A DNA stretch of 64,000 nucleotides from an uncultured Prevotellaceae bacterium (GTDB lineage: Bacteria; Bacteroidota; Bacteroidia; Bacteroidales; Bacteroidaceae). Shown piece after piece: positions 26,516-35,349 of the stretch (position 1 is the stretch's first letter; each line of letters opens with the position of its first letter). The DNA lies in the NCBI GenBank assembly GCA_902799905.1, contig CADCCB010000008.1:19600-83599 (forward strand), in the 5' to 3' direction. A model generated the notes under the pieces. That model saw only the letters and a program-made list of their open reading frames with translations, ran no database searches and was not told where the DNA came from. The translations under genes were made by a program, and so were the position numbers.

Positions 26516-27862
26516 ATGAATAAGAGAATGGACTGGCAGCAACTCATTTCCAACTGCCGACTGGGACAGGAACACCGTCATCTGGAACGGCATGACGACA
26601 GGACGGAGTTCAAGCGTGACTACGACCGACTGATATTCTCGGCCCCCTTCCGTCGCTTGCAGAACAAGACGCAGGTGTTCCCCTTGCCGGGGAGCATCTT
26701 TGTGCATAACCGGCTGACCCACTCGCTGGAGGTGGCCAGCGTGGGCATGTCGCTGGGTAATGACGTGGCCCGTCACCTGTGCTCTAAAAACCGCGATTTC
26801 ATCGATACGATGATACCAGAGATAGGTCAGATAGTGTCTACCGCCTGTCTGGCTCATGACTTAGGTAACCCGCCTTTCGGACATTCAGGAGAGAAGGCCA
26901 TACAGACCTTCTTCACCGAGGGCAAGGGCGCCTATCTGAAGGAACGGGTGTCGCCCGCCTTCTGGAGCGACATCACCTGCTTCGACGGTAATGCCAACGC
27001 CTTCCGACTGCTGACCCATAGTTTCAAGGGGCGCCGCCAGGGTGGCTTTGCCATGACCTACAGCACCCTGGCCAGTATCGTGAAGTATCCCTTCCCCTCT
27101 TATGTCTCGACGAAGAAGAAGTTCGGCTTCTTCACTACCGAGCGTGAACACTACGAGGCATTGGCTGGGCAACTGGGCATCCCCCAACTGTCGGCAGAGC
27201 CCGGTCAGGAGCGGTGGGCCCGCTATCCGCTGGTCTATCTAGTGGAGGCTGCCGATGACATCTGCTATGAGATCATGGATCTGGAAGATGCCTATAAACT
27301 GAAGATACTGACGCTGGACGAGACGATGGAGTTGATGCTCTCTTTCTTCGATGAAACTGGCAAAAAACGTATCGATGAGCGTATCAGCGACGAGCACCTG
27401 AGCGACCCCAACGAGAAGGTGCAGTACCTGCGGGCCTGCGTCATCGGCAAGTTGGAGAACGAGTGCGTGCGTACCTTTATAGAACATGAGGAAGACATCC
27501 TCTGCGGCACCTTCGAAGGCTCGCTCATCGACCATATAGGAGAACAGCAGCGCGAGGCCTATAAGAAATGTACGCAGGTGTCGAAGGCTCGCATCTACCG
27601 CAGTCGCCCCGTGCTGGACGTGGAACTGTCGGGTTATCGTATCATGGCTACCCTGATGGAACTGATGGTAGAGGCGATAGAGCATCCTGAGCGTTACTAC
27701 TCGCAGCAACTGATAGGGCGCGTCAGCAGCCAGTATGACATAGAGAACGACGACCTGGAGACGCGTCTCATGGCTGTCATCGACTACATCAGCGGCATGA
27801 CTGATGTCTATGCCCTGGATGTGTACCAGAAGATTTGTGGCATATCACTGCCTATCATATAA
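26516..27862 (+). CDS. dgt: Deoxyguanosine triphosphate triphosphohydrolase (dGTPase)
   Basis: 448 residues from 26516; the ATG at 26528 (M-D-W-Q-Q-L) is an equally good start. More upstream starts are unlikely because they precede the promoter. HD-domain motifs: R-R-L-Q-N-K-T-Q-V-F near 42, H-N-R-L-T-H-S-L-E-V near 56, H-D-L-G-N-P-P-F-G-H near 105 (HD pair), and the late D in V-E-A-A-D-D-I-C-Y near 235. It cleaves dGTP or other dNTPs to the nucleoside and triphosphate, tuning dNTP pools. The HD hydrolase and ung follow. Confidence 0.92.
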   Translation: MNKRMDWQQLISNCRLGQEHRHLERHDDRTEFKRDYDRLIFSAPFRRLQNKTQVFPLPGSIFVHNRLTHSLEVASVGMSLGNDVARHLCSKNRDFIDTMIPEIGQIVSTACLAHDLGNPPFGHSGEKAIQTFFTEGKGAYLKERVSPAFWSDITCFDGNANAFRLLTHSFKGRRQGGFAMTYSTLASIVKYPFPSYVSTKKKFGFFTTEREHYEALAGQLGIPQLSAEPGQERWARYPLVYLVEAADDICYEIMDLEDAYKLKILTLDETMELMLSFFDETGKKRIDERISDEHLSDPNEKVQYLRACVIGKLENECVRTFIEHEEDILCGTFEGSLIDHIGEQQREAYKKCTQVSKARIYRSRPVLDVELSGYRIMATLMELMVEAIEHPERYYSQQLIGRVSSQYDIENDDLETRLMAVIDYISGMTDVYALDVYQKICGISLPII

Positions 27863-27875
27863 CTCATTAAAAAGC

Positions 27876-28484
27876 ATGACGAAAGAGGAATTCCAGGCCA
27901 TGGTAGAGATACTCAGGCCGACTATCGAGGAAATCAGACAGCGGGCACACCTGCTCCACGACAGCGTGAACCAACGCTATGACAGAGCCCATCCCTACGG
28001 CTTCCATCTGGACATGGTGGCCGACTCCGTGATGAAATACGGACACCTGGTCTGTGCGAGCGAACACGATATCCTGCCCCTGTTCTTCGGAGCCTATTAC
28101 CACGACAGTATAGAGGATGCACGTCTGACCTATAACGACGTGAAACGGGGTGCACGCCTCTTTATGAACGACGATCAGGCGCAGATGGCGGCAGAGATGG
28201 CCTATGCCCTGACGAATGAGAAAGGACGAACACGCGAGGAGCGAGCCAACGACCGCTATTACCAGGGCATCCGTGAGACACCCTATGCCCCGTTCCTGAA
28301 ACTGTCGGACCGCTTGGCTAATATCACCTATTCGTTTACCCACTCCAATAAGAGCAATGCCCACATGAAGGAGGTCTATATCGAGGAACTGCCCCACTTC
28401 CTGGAGGCTATCGATGCCCATTCGGATGACCCCCGCTTTGCCTTGCCGGAGGAAATGATTCATGACATCTTGCACTTGGTATGA
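27876..28484 (+). CDS. HD-domain phosphohydrolase resembling the SpoT/Mesh1 hydrolase domain
   Basis: 202 residues from the ATG at 27876; the longer frame starts inside dgt. The HD metal site is H-L-D-M-V (near 48) and Y-Y-H-D-S-I-E-D-A (near 80). It is followed by the A-L-T-N-E-K segment and F-L-K-L-S-D-R-L-A-N-I (near 150). This last block closely resembles the K-L-A-D-R-L-x-N motif of (p)ppGpp hydrolases. No synthetase or TGS/ACT domain is present, so a stand-alone hydrolase of (p)ppGpp or another nucleotide is likely. Its stop overlaps the ung start by 4 bp (ATGA). Confidence 0.7.
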   Translation: MTKEEFQAMVEILRPTIEEIRQRAHLLHDSVNQRYDRAHPYGFHLDMVADSVMKYGHLVCASEHDILPLFFGAYYHDSIEDARLTYNDVKRGARLFMNDDQAQMAAEMAYALTNEKGRTREERANDRYYQGIRETPYAPFLKLSDRLANITYSFTHSNKSNAHMKEVYIEELPHFLEAIDAHSDDPRFALPEEMIHDILHLV

Positions 28485-29146
28485 ACGTACAGATAGAGGA
28501 GTCGTGGAAACGTCATCTGCAGGGGGAGTTTGAAAAGCCCTACTTCGTGGCACTGACGGAACAGGTGCGGCGGGAGTATGCCGCAGGAACCTGCTACCCG
28601 CCAGGGAAATGGATATTCAATGCCTTCAACCTGTGTCCTTTCGACCAGGTGAAGGTGGTCATTATCGGACAGGATCCCTACCATGAGCCGGGACAGGCCC
28701 ACGGGCTGAGTTTCTCGGTGCAGGACGGGGTGATGTTCCCGCCATCGCTGCAAAACATCTTTAAGGAGATTGAGGCAGACCTGGGTACGCCGATGCCACG
28801 TAACGGCGACTTGACACGCTGGGCCACACAGGGTGTGCTGCTACTCAACGCCACACTGACCGTTCGGGCCCATCAGGCTAACAGCCACGCCACCATAGGA
28901 TGGCAGAACTTCACCGATGCCGCCATCAAGGCACTGGCTCAGGAGCGTGACCATCTTGTCTATATGCTGTGGGGCGGTTTTGCCCGTTCCAAGGCCTATA
29001 TGATAGACAAGAGCCGTAACCTGGTGCTGGAGTCGGTGCATCCGTCACCACTATCAGCCAACCGTGGCGGCTGGTTCGGACAGCACCAGTTCTCGCGCTG
29101 CAATGATTATCTGAGACAAAACGGAATAGAGCCGATAGTATGGTAA
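28481..29146 (+). CDS. ung: Uracil-DNA glycosylase
   Basis: 221 residues, full length for family 1. The catalytic G-Q-D-P-Y-H has its Asp at residue 65, and the DNA-intercalation loop H-P-S-P-L-S-A is near 186. It removes uracil from DNA as the first step of base-excision repair. It overlaps the preceding HD gene by 4 bp and the next gene by 7 bp. Together with dut it limits uracil in DNA from both sides. Confidence 0.97.
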   Translation: MNVQIEESWKRHLQGEFEKPYFVALTEQVRREYAAGTCYPPGKWIFNAFNLCPFDQVKVVIIGQDPYHEPGQAHGLSFSVQDGVMFPPSLQNIFKEIEADLGTPMPRNGDLTRWATQGVLLLNATLTVRAHQANSHATIGWQNFTDAAIKALAQERDHLVYMLWGGFARSKAYMIDKSRNLVLESVHPSPLSANRGGWFGQHQFSRCNDYLRQNGIEPIVW

Positions 29147-29754
29147 AACAGATTCCACCGATATTGGAGATTGCAGGTGTCCTTATCTCCTCAGATATCC
29201 TGACGGAGGAGTTCTGCTGTGATCTTGAGGTGTGCAAGGGGGCCTGCTGTGTGGAAGGCGATGCCGGTGCTCCTGTCACCCTCGACGAGGTGATGGAGAT
29301 AGAGGAACGGGTGGATGATGTATGGGAAGACCTCTCGGCATCGGCCCAGGCCGTCATCGACCGTCAGGGGGTGGCCTATAATGATCAGGAGGGAGACCTG
29401 GTCACCAGCATCGTGGGGGGTAAGGACTGCGTCTTCACGTGTTACGGTGACCTGACGCTATCCGAGGGGGGCGCCGTCGGACACTGTTGCCTTTGCGCCC
29501 TGGAAAAGGTGGCGAGGATAAAGCCCATCAGTTGCGCCCTCTATCCCATCCGCGAAAAAACCTTCAGCGACGGTACCGTCGCCTTGAACTATCACCAGTG
29601 GCATATTTGTCAGTGTGGACGCGAAAAGGGTAGGGCGCTGCACCTGCCTGTCTATCAGTTCCTGAAGCAACCGCTCATCCGCCGGTTTGGCGAGGCATGG
29701 TATCAGGAACTGTGCGATGTCGCTGACGACCTGCGCCGCCAGGGCTATCTGTGA
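29140..29754 (+). CDS. DUF3109-family cysteine-rich protein
   Basis: 204 residues, with conserved cysteine groups C-C-D-L-E-V-C-K-G-A-C-C (26-37), C-V-F-T-C, H-C-C-L-C and C-A-L-Y-P, as in the DUF3109 family (related to YkgJ-type putative Fe-S or zinc proteins). No enzymatic role is established that I know. It overlaps the end of ung by 7 bp, so the two are co-expressed. The spacing of the cysteines suggests metal or Fe-S binding, by inference only. Confidence 0.8.
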   Translation: MVKQIPPILEIAGVLISSDILTEEFCCDLEVCKGACCVEGDAGAPVTLDEVMEIEERVDDVWEDLSASAQAVIDRQGVAYNDQEGDLVTSIVGGKDCVFTCYGDLTLSEGGAVGHCCLCALEKVARIKPISCALYPIREKTFSDGTVALNYHQWHICQCGREKGRALHLPVYQFLKQPLIRRFGEAWYQELCDVADDLRRQGYL

Positions 29755-29781
29755 TAAGGACTCCTAAAACTCAAAAGAAAT

Positions 29782-30417
29782 ATGACACCAACAGAAACAA
29801 GAAACGAGCATCTGGCTCAGACCATCATCAAAAACTTGCAGCGTCGCCATATTCAGGGATTCTACTGCCCAACGGCGGAAGAGGCTGTGAAGAAGGTATC
29901 GGAACTGATAGCCGACGGAGAGTCAGTGACATGGGGCGGAACGATGACCGTCCGCGACTTAGGTATTCCTGCTGCGCTGAAAAGCAGGGGAACCCTGGAA
30001 GTACTAGACCGTGACCTGGTAGAGAGTCCGGAGGAAAAGCAGGCCATGTATCTCAGGGCATTCAGTACCGATGTCTATCTGAGTAGTGCAAATGCCATTT
30101 CCGAGGATGGCGTCATCGTGAATATCGACGGTAACGGCAATCGTGTGGCTGCCATTACCTGGGGACCGAAGAGGGTGATCTTCGTGATAGGATTGAACAA
30201 GGTCGCCAAGACGGTGGAGGATGCCCTGTCGAGGGCAAGGGGGACGGCATCACCGATTAATGCTGCCCGATTCGACATCAAGACCCCATGTCAGGTGGAT
30301 GGCATCTGCCATAACTGCAACTCGGCAGACTCTATCTGCAACTACGTGCACTTCCTGCGTAACTCACCCCGAGGTCGTCATACCGTGGTGCTGGTAGGTG
30401 AATCCCTTGGCTATTGA
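29782..30417 (+). CDS. LUD-domain (LutC-like) protein
   Basis: 211 residues. G-x-S-V-T-W-G-G-T-M-T-V near 51, the S-S-A-N-A-I-S-E-D-G stretch near 101 and V-I-G-L-N-K-V near 134 match the LUD domain of lactate-utilisation proteins. The C-terminus carries a cysteine cluster (P-C-Q-V-D-G-I-C-H-N-C-N, then I-C-N-Y) that could hold a metal centre. LutA and LutB partners are not present nearby, so a lactate oxidase role cannot be assumed. It is the last gene of the plus-strand group, 27 bp after the DUF3109 gene, and is followed by a terminator. Confidence 0.75.
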   Translation: MTPTETRNEHLAQTIIKNLQRRHIQGFYCPTAEEAVKKVSELIADGESVTWGGTMTVRDLGIPAALKSRGTLEVLDRDLVESPEEKQAMYLRAFSTDVYLSSANAISEDGVIVNIDGNGNRVAAITWGPKRVIFVIGLNKVAKTVEDALSRARGTASPINAARFDIKTPCQVDGICHNCNSADSICNYVHFLRNSPRGRHTVVLVGESLGY

Positions 30418-30448
30418 CAAAGTTCACAATGGCTTTCGTCCAGAAAAT

Positions 30449-30477
30449 AAAAGAGCCTCGTTGTGAGGCTCTTTTTT
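30449..30477. terminator. Bidirectional hairpin terminator
   Basis: AAGAGCCTC at 30451-30459 pairs with 30465-30473 across a 5-base loop. There is a T run on the plus side and an A run on the other, so it can end both the LUD gene and the convergent GH35 gene. Confidence 0.92.
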
Positions 30478-30486
30478 GTAGGTTTA

Positions 30487-32820
30487 TTAGTAGAGATAAA
30501 TCTTGAAGTCCTTGACGCTGCCTGGGGCACCTTGCTCAGCGCGTGGCAGGTATTCCAAGGCACTGACGGTCTGCTCTGATCCGAGGTCGATGACCAGCAG
30601 ATGAGGCGTTGAGACACCTTTCTCCGTCTGCCAGTAGGTGCTCTCCTGCAGGTCGAAGACCTTGTCACCCAGGTGGTTGCCGCCCTCATCCTCAGAGTTG
30701 GCGTACTTGGTCTTCCAAGGCTCACGAGAGAGGCGCTTGCCGTCGGCACCCTGCAGATACAGTTCGGCAATAGCCACGCGGTCGTTACTCTTCTGGGTGC
30801 TGAGACACTCAATAGCGAGGTAGCGACCCTTGGCAGCCTTGCCAAACTTGATGGTCTGCCAGCCGTTGCCAGCCTTAAACTGGCCATTAGCTATTGGCTG
30901 TTGGCTGTTCAGGTCGGGCTTGTCGCCGATGTTGTTGTGCTTGTTGCTCTTCTCCAATTGCAGTTTATTGAGTTCTGGTTCGGCCTGGCCCCATACGACG
31001 GCCTCTTTCGGACCTACCACATCGAGGACAATCACTTCATTCTTGCCTTTTTTCAGCCAGCAGCCTGGTACATAAAGCGTCTGCTGCGGACCGATGCTCC
31101 AGATACGGCCCATGGCATTTCCATTCACGTAGACCTGTCCCTTGCCCCAGGTTTCGAAGTTCAGGAAGGTGTCGCCAACCTTCTTCAGCGTGAAGTAGCC
31201 GCGATGGTAGCCAGCTTTTAAGAAATCGCCCTTTGCCGTTTCTGGCATCTTGGTTTCAAATGCTTTCACAGCAGTCTGATAATCATCGGCAATAGTAGCA
31301 TTAACCCATGCCTTGGGTTTCAATGTCATCTCATATTTGTCCAAATCGCTGGTAATCGTCACATTGCCAATAATGCCTTTGAAGTCCTTAATGGCACGTC
31401 CGAAGTTGATGCGACCCATGCCTTCAACGATAATGGAAAGTTCTGCATCTTTCCTCATCGGAGGCAGGGTGAGCGACTTCTCGTTCTTCACACGGTCAAT
31501 CTTACCAATATATTTGCCGTCGATGAACACTTGTGCGAAGTCATGGAACTCGCCGGTAAGAACGCTCTGGCTCTTGATTTCAGGCAGGATAGTCGTGTAG
31601 GACATCGTACCCCAGCCCATATCCATTTCTTCAAAAGTCTTTGGCTCAGGTGATACAACGACTTGGCTTATGCCGGTAATCAGCGGTGCAAACTCCTTCA
31701 TCTCGAACTTGGGAATGGTGATAATCCCCATCGGAGCCTTAGGAACCGACGGAAGTTTCTTGTCCGAGTATTTTTCCATCATCTTGCGCAGTTCCCAGAA
31801 CTTCGGGGTGGCAAGACCATATTCGTTGATGGGGGCATCGTAATCGTAGGAGGTGACATCGGGAGCAAAGCCGGGAGAGTTGGCACCAGCCCAGTGTCCG
31901 AACGACGTGCCACCATGGGTCATATAGAGTGAGAAGGAGATGCCTTTCGACAGCATTTCGTCCATTCCATCGACCATATCCTTGGCTGGACGGGTCTCGT
32001 GACGGGCTCCCCATTTGTCGAACCACCCGCTCCAGAACTCGGAGCACATCTTGGGTGCGTTGGGTCGCAACTCGCCCAGGCGGCGGAACTGGTCGTCGAT
32101 ATTGGCACCCGTGCCGAAGTTCATCGTCCAGGTCAGGTCATCGAGGCCGTTCTTCTCGAAGTTACTACTCCAGTCGCACTGGAAGAGCGAGAGTTCCTTG
32201 CCATAGATAGAACGCAAGCAATCGCGAATCTCGCTAACGTAAGGCTTGTCCTCGCCATACGAGCCATACTCGTTCTCCACCTGAATCATGATGATGGGAC
32301 CGCCGTTCTGGATGGTGAGGGGCTTGAGTTGCTCGCCTACCTTCTCCTCGAAGATCTTCACACGTTCCATGAAGTAGGGATCGCGCTCGCGCAACTTGAT
32401 GTCCTTCTTTTTAAGGAGCCACCAGGGCAGACCGCCCATCTCCCATTCTGCACACACATAGGGACCGGGACGCACGATGACGTACATGCCGTTCTTCTGG
32501 GCAATGCGACAGAACTCTGCCACATCGTTATTTCCCGTGAAATCGAACTGTCCTTCCTTCTGCTCGTGGATGTTCCAGAAAATGTAGATACACACGGCGT
32601 TCATGCCCAGCGCCTTACACATCTGGATGCGATGCTCCCAGTACGGACGAGGGATACGGGGGTAGTGTACTTCGGCTGCCTTTACGATGAAAGGTTCGCC
32701 GTTGAGCAAAAAGGTCTTGTCACCTGTAGTGAACGTGCCAGGCTTGTTGGCTGCCTGCATCATGGCGGGCACTGTCAACAGCAGGACTGTTAGGGCAAAG
32801 GTTTTTAAAAGTGTTTTCAT
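30487..32820 (-). CDS. GH35 beta-galactosidase with C-terminal beta-sandwich
   Basis: 777 residues. The signal peptide (about 1-23) ends M-Q-A-A. The GH35 TIM barrel spans about 30-350: R-P-G-P-Y-V-C-A-E-W near 117, acid/base Glu184 in Q-V-E-N-E-Y-G and nucleophile Glu261 in C-S-E-F-W-S-G-W. Beta-sandwich domains follow; the last part (about 660-777) resembles a discoidin-type (F5/8C) carbohydrate-binding fold. It removes terminal galactose from oligosaccharides, in the periplasm or at the surface. It follows the GH30 gene by 18 bp, so the pair forms one operon. Confidence 0.9.
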   Translation of the reverse strand: MKTLLKTFALTVLLLTVPAMMQAANKPGTFTTGDKTFLLNGEPFIVKAAEVHYPRIPRPYWEHRIQMCKALGMNAVCIYIFWNIHEQKEGQFDFTGNNDVAEFCRIAQKNGMYVIVRPGPYVCAEWEMGGLPWWLLKKKDIKLRERDPYFMERVKIFEEKVGEQLKPLTIQNGGPIIMIQVENEYGSYGEDKPYVSEIRDCLRSIYGKELSLFQCDWSSNFEKNGLDDLTWTMNFGTGANIDDQFRRLGELRPNAPKMCSEFWSGWFDKWGARHETRPAKDMVDGMDEMLSKGISFSLYMTHGGTSFGHWAGANSPGFAPDVTSYDYDAPINEYGLATPKFWELRKMMEKYSDKKLPSVPKAPMGIITIPKFEMKEFAPLITGISQVVVSPEPKTFEEMDMGWGTMSYTTILPEIKSQSVLTGEFHDFAQVFIDGKYIGKIDRVKNEKSLTLPPMRKDAELSIIVEGMGRINFGRAIKDFKGIIGNVTITSDLDKYEMTLKPKAWVNATIADDYQTAVKAFETKMPETAKGDFLKAGYHRGYFTLKKVGDTFLNFETWGKGQVYVNGNAMGRIWSIGPQQTLYVPGCWLKKGKNEVIVLDVVGPKEAVVWGQAEPELNKLQLEKSNKHNNIGDKPDLNSQQPIANGQFKAGNGWQTIKFGKAAKGRYLAIECLSTQKSNDRVAIAELYLQGADGKRLSREPWKTKYANSEDEGGNHLGDKVFDLQESTYWQTEKGVSTPHLLVIDLGSEQTVSALEYLPRAEQGAPGSVKDFKIYLY

Positions 32821-32838
32821 ATGATTAATGTTTAATAA

Positions 32839-34356
32839 TTATTGCTGAATTAACACAAAGGTGGTGATGCTGCGAGGAGACAAAGTGGTGGTCCCGTCGC
32901 AGGGGGCTATAGGTTTCAGTGTTTCGCCCTCGACATCGCTGGTGCGGTAGGGCTGCCAGGTGGCCGAAGCCGAACTTCGGCCCACAGTGAAGGATATGGG
33001 CTTTTCGGCCTCGCTGTAGTTGATGGCTACGAAGACCCACGAGCCGTCTTTATTCTGATAAGCCGACACCATCACGCCGTAGGGGTCTTCCTTTTTCTTG
33101 CTGCTTATCTCATAGCGCACGGCTCCTGGTCGCACAAAGCGGCTGTAGTTGCCCAGTGCCCAGAGCAGACGACTGTCACGGGCCTGATGGCGTCGGTCGA
33201 AGACACGGATGAGGCCGTCCTTGTAGTTACCGCCGCAAGCGCGCCACCACGACCAACTCTCGGCATTGGCATAACACAGGTCATGATGGATGATGCGTGC
33301 TACATAGAGGGCTGTTTTCATAGAGAAGTCGTAGCCCCCGCCACCTCCGATTTCCTTGTCATTTTCCATGATGCAGATTTCTGACTGCCAGAAGCCTATC
33401 TTATGCTGTTCGCACTCCTTGCGCAGTTGTTGGCGAATCTTCTTCATGTAGTTCACGGGGGTGTTAGTCCAGTAACTATGGGCTAATAGCAGTCGGGGTA
33501 CCAGTGGGGTGTCGCCAAGATAGGTGAGTGTGCTGTCCTTTGACCAGAAGGAGGCGATGGTATTGCCGCGCTTCCAAGAAGTCTTATAGATGCCCAACAG
33601 ACAGCGTAGGTCACTCGATTCGTTGACCATGATCTGTGTGGTGAGCCCCTTCTCCTGAAAGGCAGCACTGGTCTTGCGTGCCACTTTGGCTATCTCCCAG
33701 TTCTCGGCTGGCGAGCCTTCCTGCTTAGGTCCCTGCCAGTTCCAGTGGCCGTCGGGCTCGTTCACAGGTGACAGATAGTCGATATGGATGCCGTGTTCGC
33801 GTTCCAGTCCGCTCACGGCTTCAGCCATGAACTGTGCAAAGGCATCATAACAGTCTGTGCGTAGGTTGAGTGTGCCACCCCGTCCTGTGTTGGTGGCCAG
33901 TTTGTTCTCCGTGAAATACACGGGCGGTGAGTTGAGGAAGGCAAGAATATAGGGTACGCCACGCTCCTTGGCCATCTTCATGAACTTGATCTGTCCTGGC
34001 TGGCGATTCCAGTCGTAGGTGCCGTCAGGACGCAGGAAACACTCTGTTCGCGTACCTCTATTAATAAAAGAAGAATCACCCTGTTCGGCACTGCCTGCAC
34101 CAAGGTTAAAACGCCAGAGTGAGAGCCCTATGCCTCGCGGCTTTCCGTTCTCGTCGTTCTCCGTGGAAAAAAGCCAGTCGGCAATCTGTTGCTGCGCCTC
34201 TTCTTCCTCCCATAGTCCAATGGTCTGCATCGACCATGCATCCGAGGCCCCGAAGTGCTCGATGGTCTGTTGCGGTTGGCCCGTCTCTATGGTATAGGTC
34301 TGAGCCTTGCCCTCGAAAGGCAGTAAAAGCAGTAGTAAGGATAGTAGTTTTTTCAT
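32839..34356 (-). CDS. GH30-family glycosidase (possible endo-beta-1,6-galactanase)
   Basis: 505 residues from the ATG at 34356; an upstream in-frame start at 34380 would precede the predicted transcription start. The signal peptide ends F-E-G-K-A-Q. The (beta/alpha)8 barrel has acid/base Glu200 in L-S-P-V-N-E-P and nucleophile Glu326 in F-W-Q-S-E-I-C. A C-terminal beta domain ends V-L-I-Q-Q. The N-E-P-D-G-H-W-N-W...Q-E-G-S-P block is reminiscent of the subfamily that cuts beta-1,6-galactan. With GH35 downstream, side chains of arabinogalactan are a plausible target. Substrate assignment is inference. Confidence 0.8.
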   Translation of the reverse strand: MKKLLSLLLLLLPFEGKAQTYTIETGQPQQTIEHFGASDAWSMQTIGLWEEEEAQQQIADWLFSTENDENGKPRGIGLSLWRFNLGAGSAEQGDSSFINRGTRTECFLRPDGTYDWNRQPGQIKFMKMAKERGVPYILAFLNSPPVYFTENKLATNTGRGGTLNLRTDCYDAFAQFMAEAVSGLEREHGIHIDYLSPVNEPDGHWNWQGPKQEGSPAENWEIAKVARKTSAAFQEKGLTTQIMVNESSDLRCLLGIYKTSWKRGNTIASFWSKDSTLTYLGDTPLVPRLLLAHSYWTNTPVNYMKKIRQQLRKECEQHKIGFWQSEICIMENDKEIGGGGGYDFSMKTALYVARIIHHDLCYANAESWSWWRACGGNYKDGLIRVFDRRHQARDSRLLWALGNYSRFVRPGAVRYEISSKKKEDPYGVMVSAYQNKDGSWVFVAINYSEAEKPISFTVGRSSASATWQPYRTSDVEGETLKPIAPCDGTTTLSPRSITTFVLIQQ

Positions 34357-34377
34357 TGTTATAGTTGTTCTAGATTG

Positions 34378-34385
34378 CAAAGATA
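34378..34385 (-). promoter_or_regulatory. Predicted -7 promoter element of the GH30-GH35 operon
   Basis: The minus strand reads TATCTTTG followed by CA, 21 bases before the ATG at 34356. This supports the shorter start of GH30. Confidence 0.7.
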
Positions 34386-34460
34386 CTATTTTTGTCGGGA
34401 AACTATAGCCGTTTAACTCCTTTTAACTCCTATAGGCTTCCTTTGCTCCCAAAAAAGTCG

Positions 34461-34468
34461 TAACTTTG
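34461..34468 (+). promoter_or_regulatory. Predicted -7 promoter element of ptb-buk
   Basis: TAACTTTG followed by CA, 20 bases before the ptb ATG. It is divergent from the GH30 promoter about 80 bp away. Confidence 0.7.
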
Positions 34469-34488
34469 CAGAAAAACAAAAGAACCCT

Positions 34489-35322
34489 ATGAAAGCCATA
34501 CAATGTTTCGATGAGTTAGTGGCCCACTTGAAAGACAGCGGTAAGTGCTGTCGCGTGGCAGTTGTTTGTCCCGATGAAGGCACGCGCAGTGCTGTGGAGC
34601 GTGCTGCGGAAGCGGGCTTCGCTAATCCAATCTGGGTGGAAGATCCCGATGTCGATGCTGCTGCTGCACGTGCCGTTGCGCTGGTACGTGAAGGTCAGGC
34701 TGATGTCATCATGAAGGGACTCATCAATACCGACAACCTGCTCAAGGCTATCCTTAATAAGGAGACAGGCATCCTGCCCAAGGGACAGGTGCTGACGCAT
34801 TTGACCTGTGCCAAGTTGGCGCAATACGATAAACTGCTTTTCATGACCGATGTGGCAGTCATTCCATATCCCACTAAGGAACAGCGTGAGCAGCAGTTAC
34901 GCTACCTGCTCAACCTCTGTCGCAGGATGGGTGTTGAGGAGCCACGCGTGGCCTTGATCAACTGTTCCGAGAAAGTTAACGCCAAGCACTTCCCATGTAC
35001 TGTGGAGTATCAGGAACTGGTGGAGCAGACACGTCAGGGCATGTTCGGCCCCTGCATCGTCGACGGTCCACTTGACCTGAAGACGGCTCTGTCGCCTGCT
35101 GCCCTTCAAAAGAAAGGACTGCATTCGCCCCTGGAAGGACGGTCCGATGGTCTGATCTTCTCAGATATACAGGCAGGCAATGTCTTCTATAAAACCATCA
35201 CCCTGTTTTGTAATGCCCAGACGGCAGCCATTCTTCAGGGCCCTCAGGTTCCCGTGGTTCTCACCTCACGTGCCGACTCTGCTGACAATAAGTTCTATTC
35301 GCTGGCTCTCGCATGCGTCTAG
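34489..35322 (+). CDS. ptb: Phosphate butyryltransferase
   Basis: 277 residues, right for Ptb and shorter than Pta. Recognisable segments include A-D-V-I-M-K-G-L-I-N-T-D near 75, the M-T-D-V-A-V-I-P-Y-P block near 122 and F-S-D-I-Q-A-G-N-V-F-Y-K near 222. It exchanges CoA of butyryl-CoA, or branched-chain acyl-CoA, for phosphate. The butyrate kinase gene follows after 27 bp, completing substrate-level phosphorylation. No butyryl-CoA synthesis genes are in the window, so isobutyrate or isovalerate from amino acids is as likely as butyrate. Confidence 0.9.
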   Translation: MKAIQCFDELVAHLKDSGKCCRVAVVCPDEGTRSAVERAAEAGFANPIWVEDPDVDAAAARAVALVREGQADVIMKGLINTDNLLKAILNKETGILPKGQVLTHLTCAKLAQYDKLLFMTDVAVIPYPTKEQREQQLRYLLNLCRRMGVEEPRVALINCSEKVNAKHFPCTVEYQELVEQTRQGMFGPCIVDGPLDLKTALSPAALQKKGLHSPLEGRSDGLIFSDIQAGNVFYKTITLFCNAQTAAILQGPQVPVVLTSRADSADNKFYSLALACV

Positions 35323-35349
35323 TTGTTTTTCTGATATATCATTTAGTCT

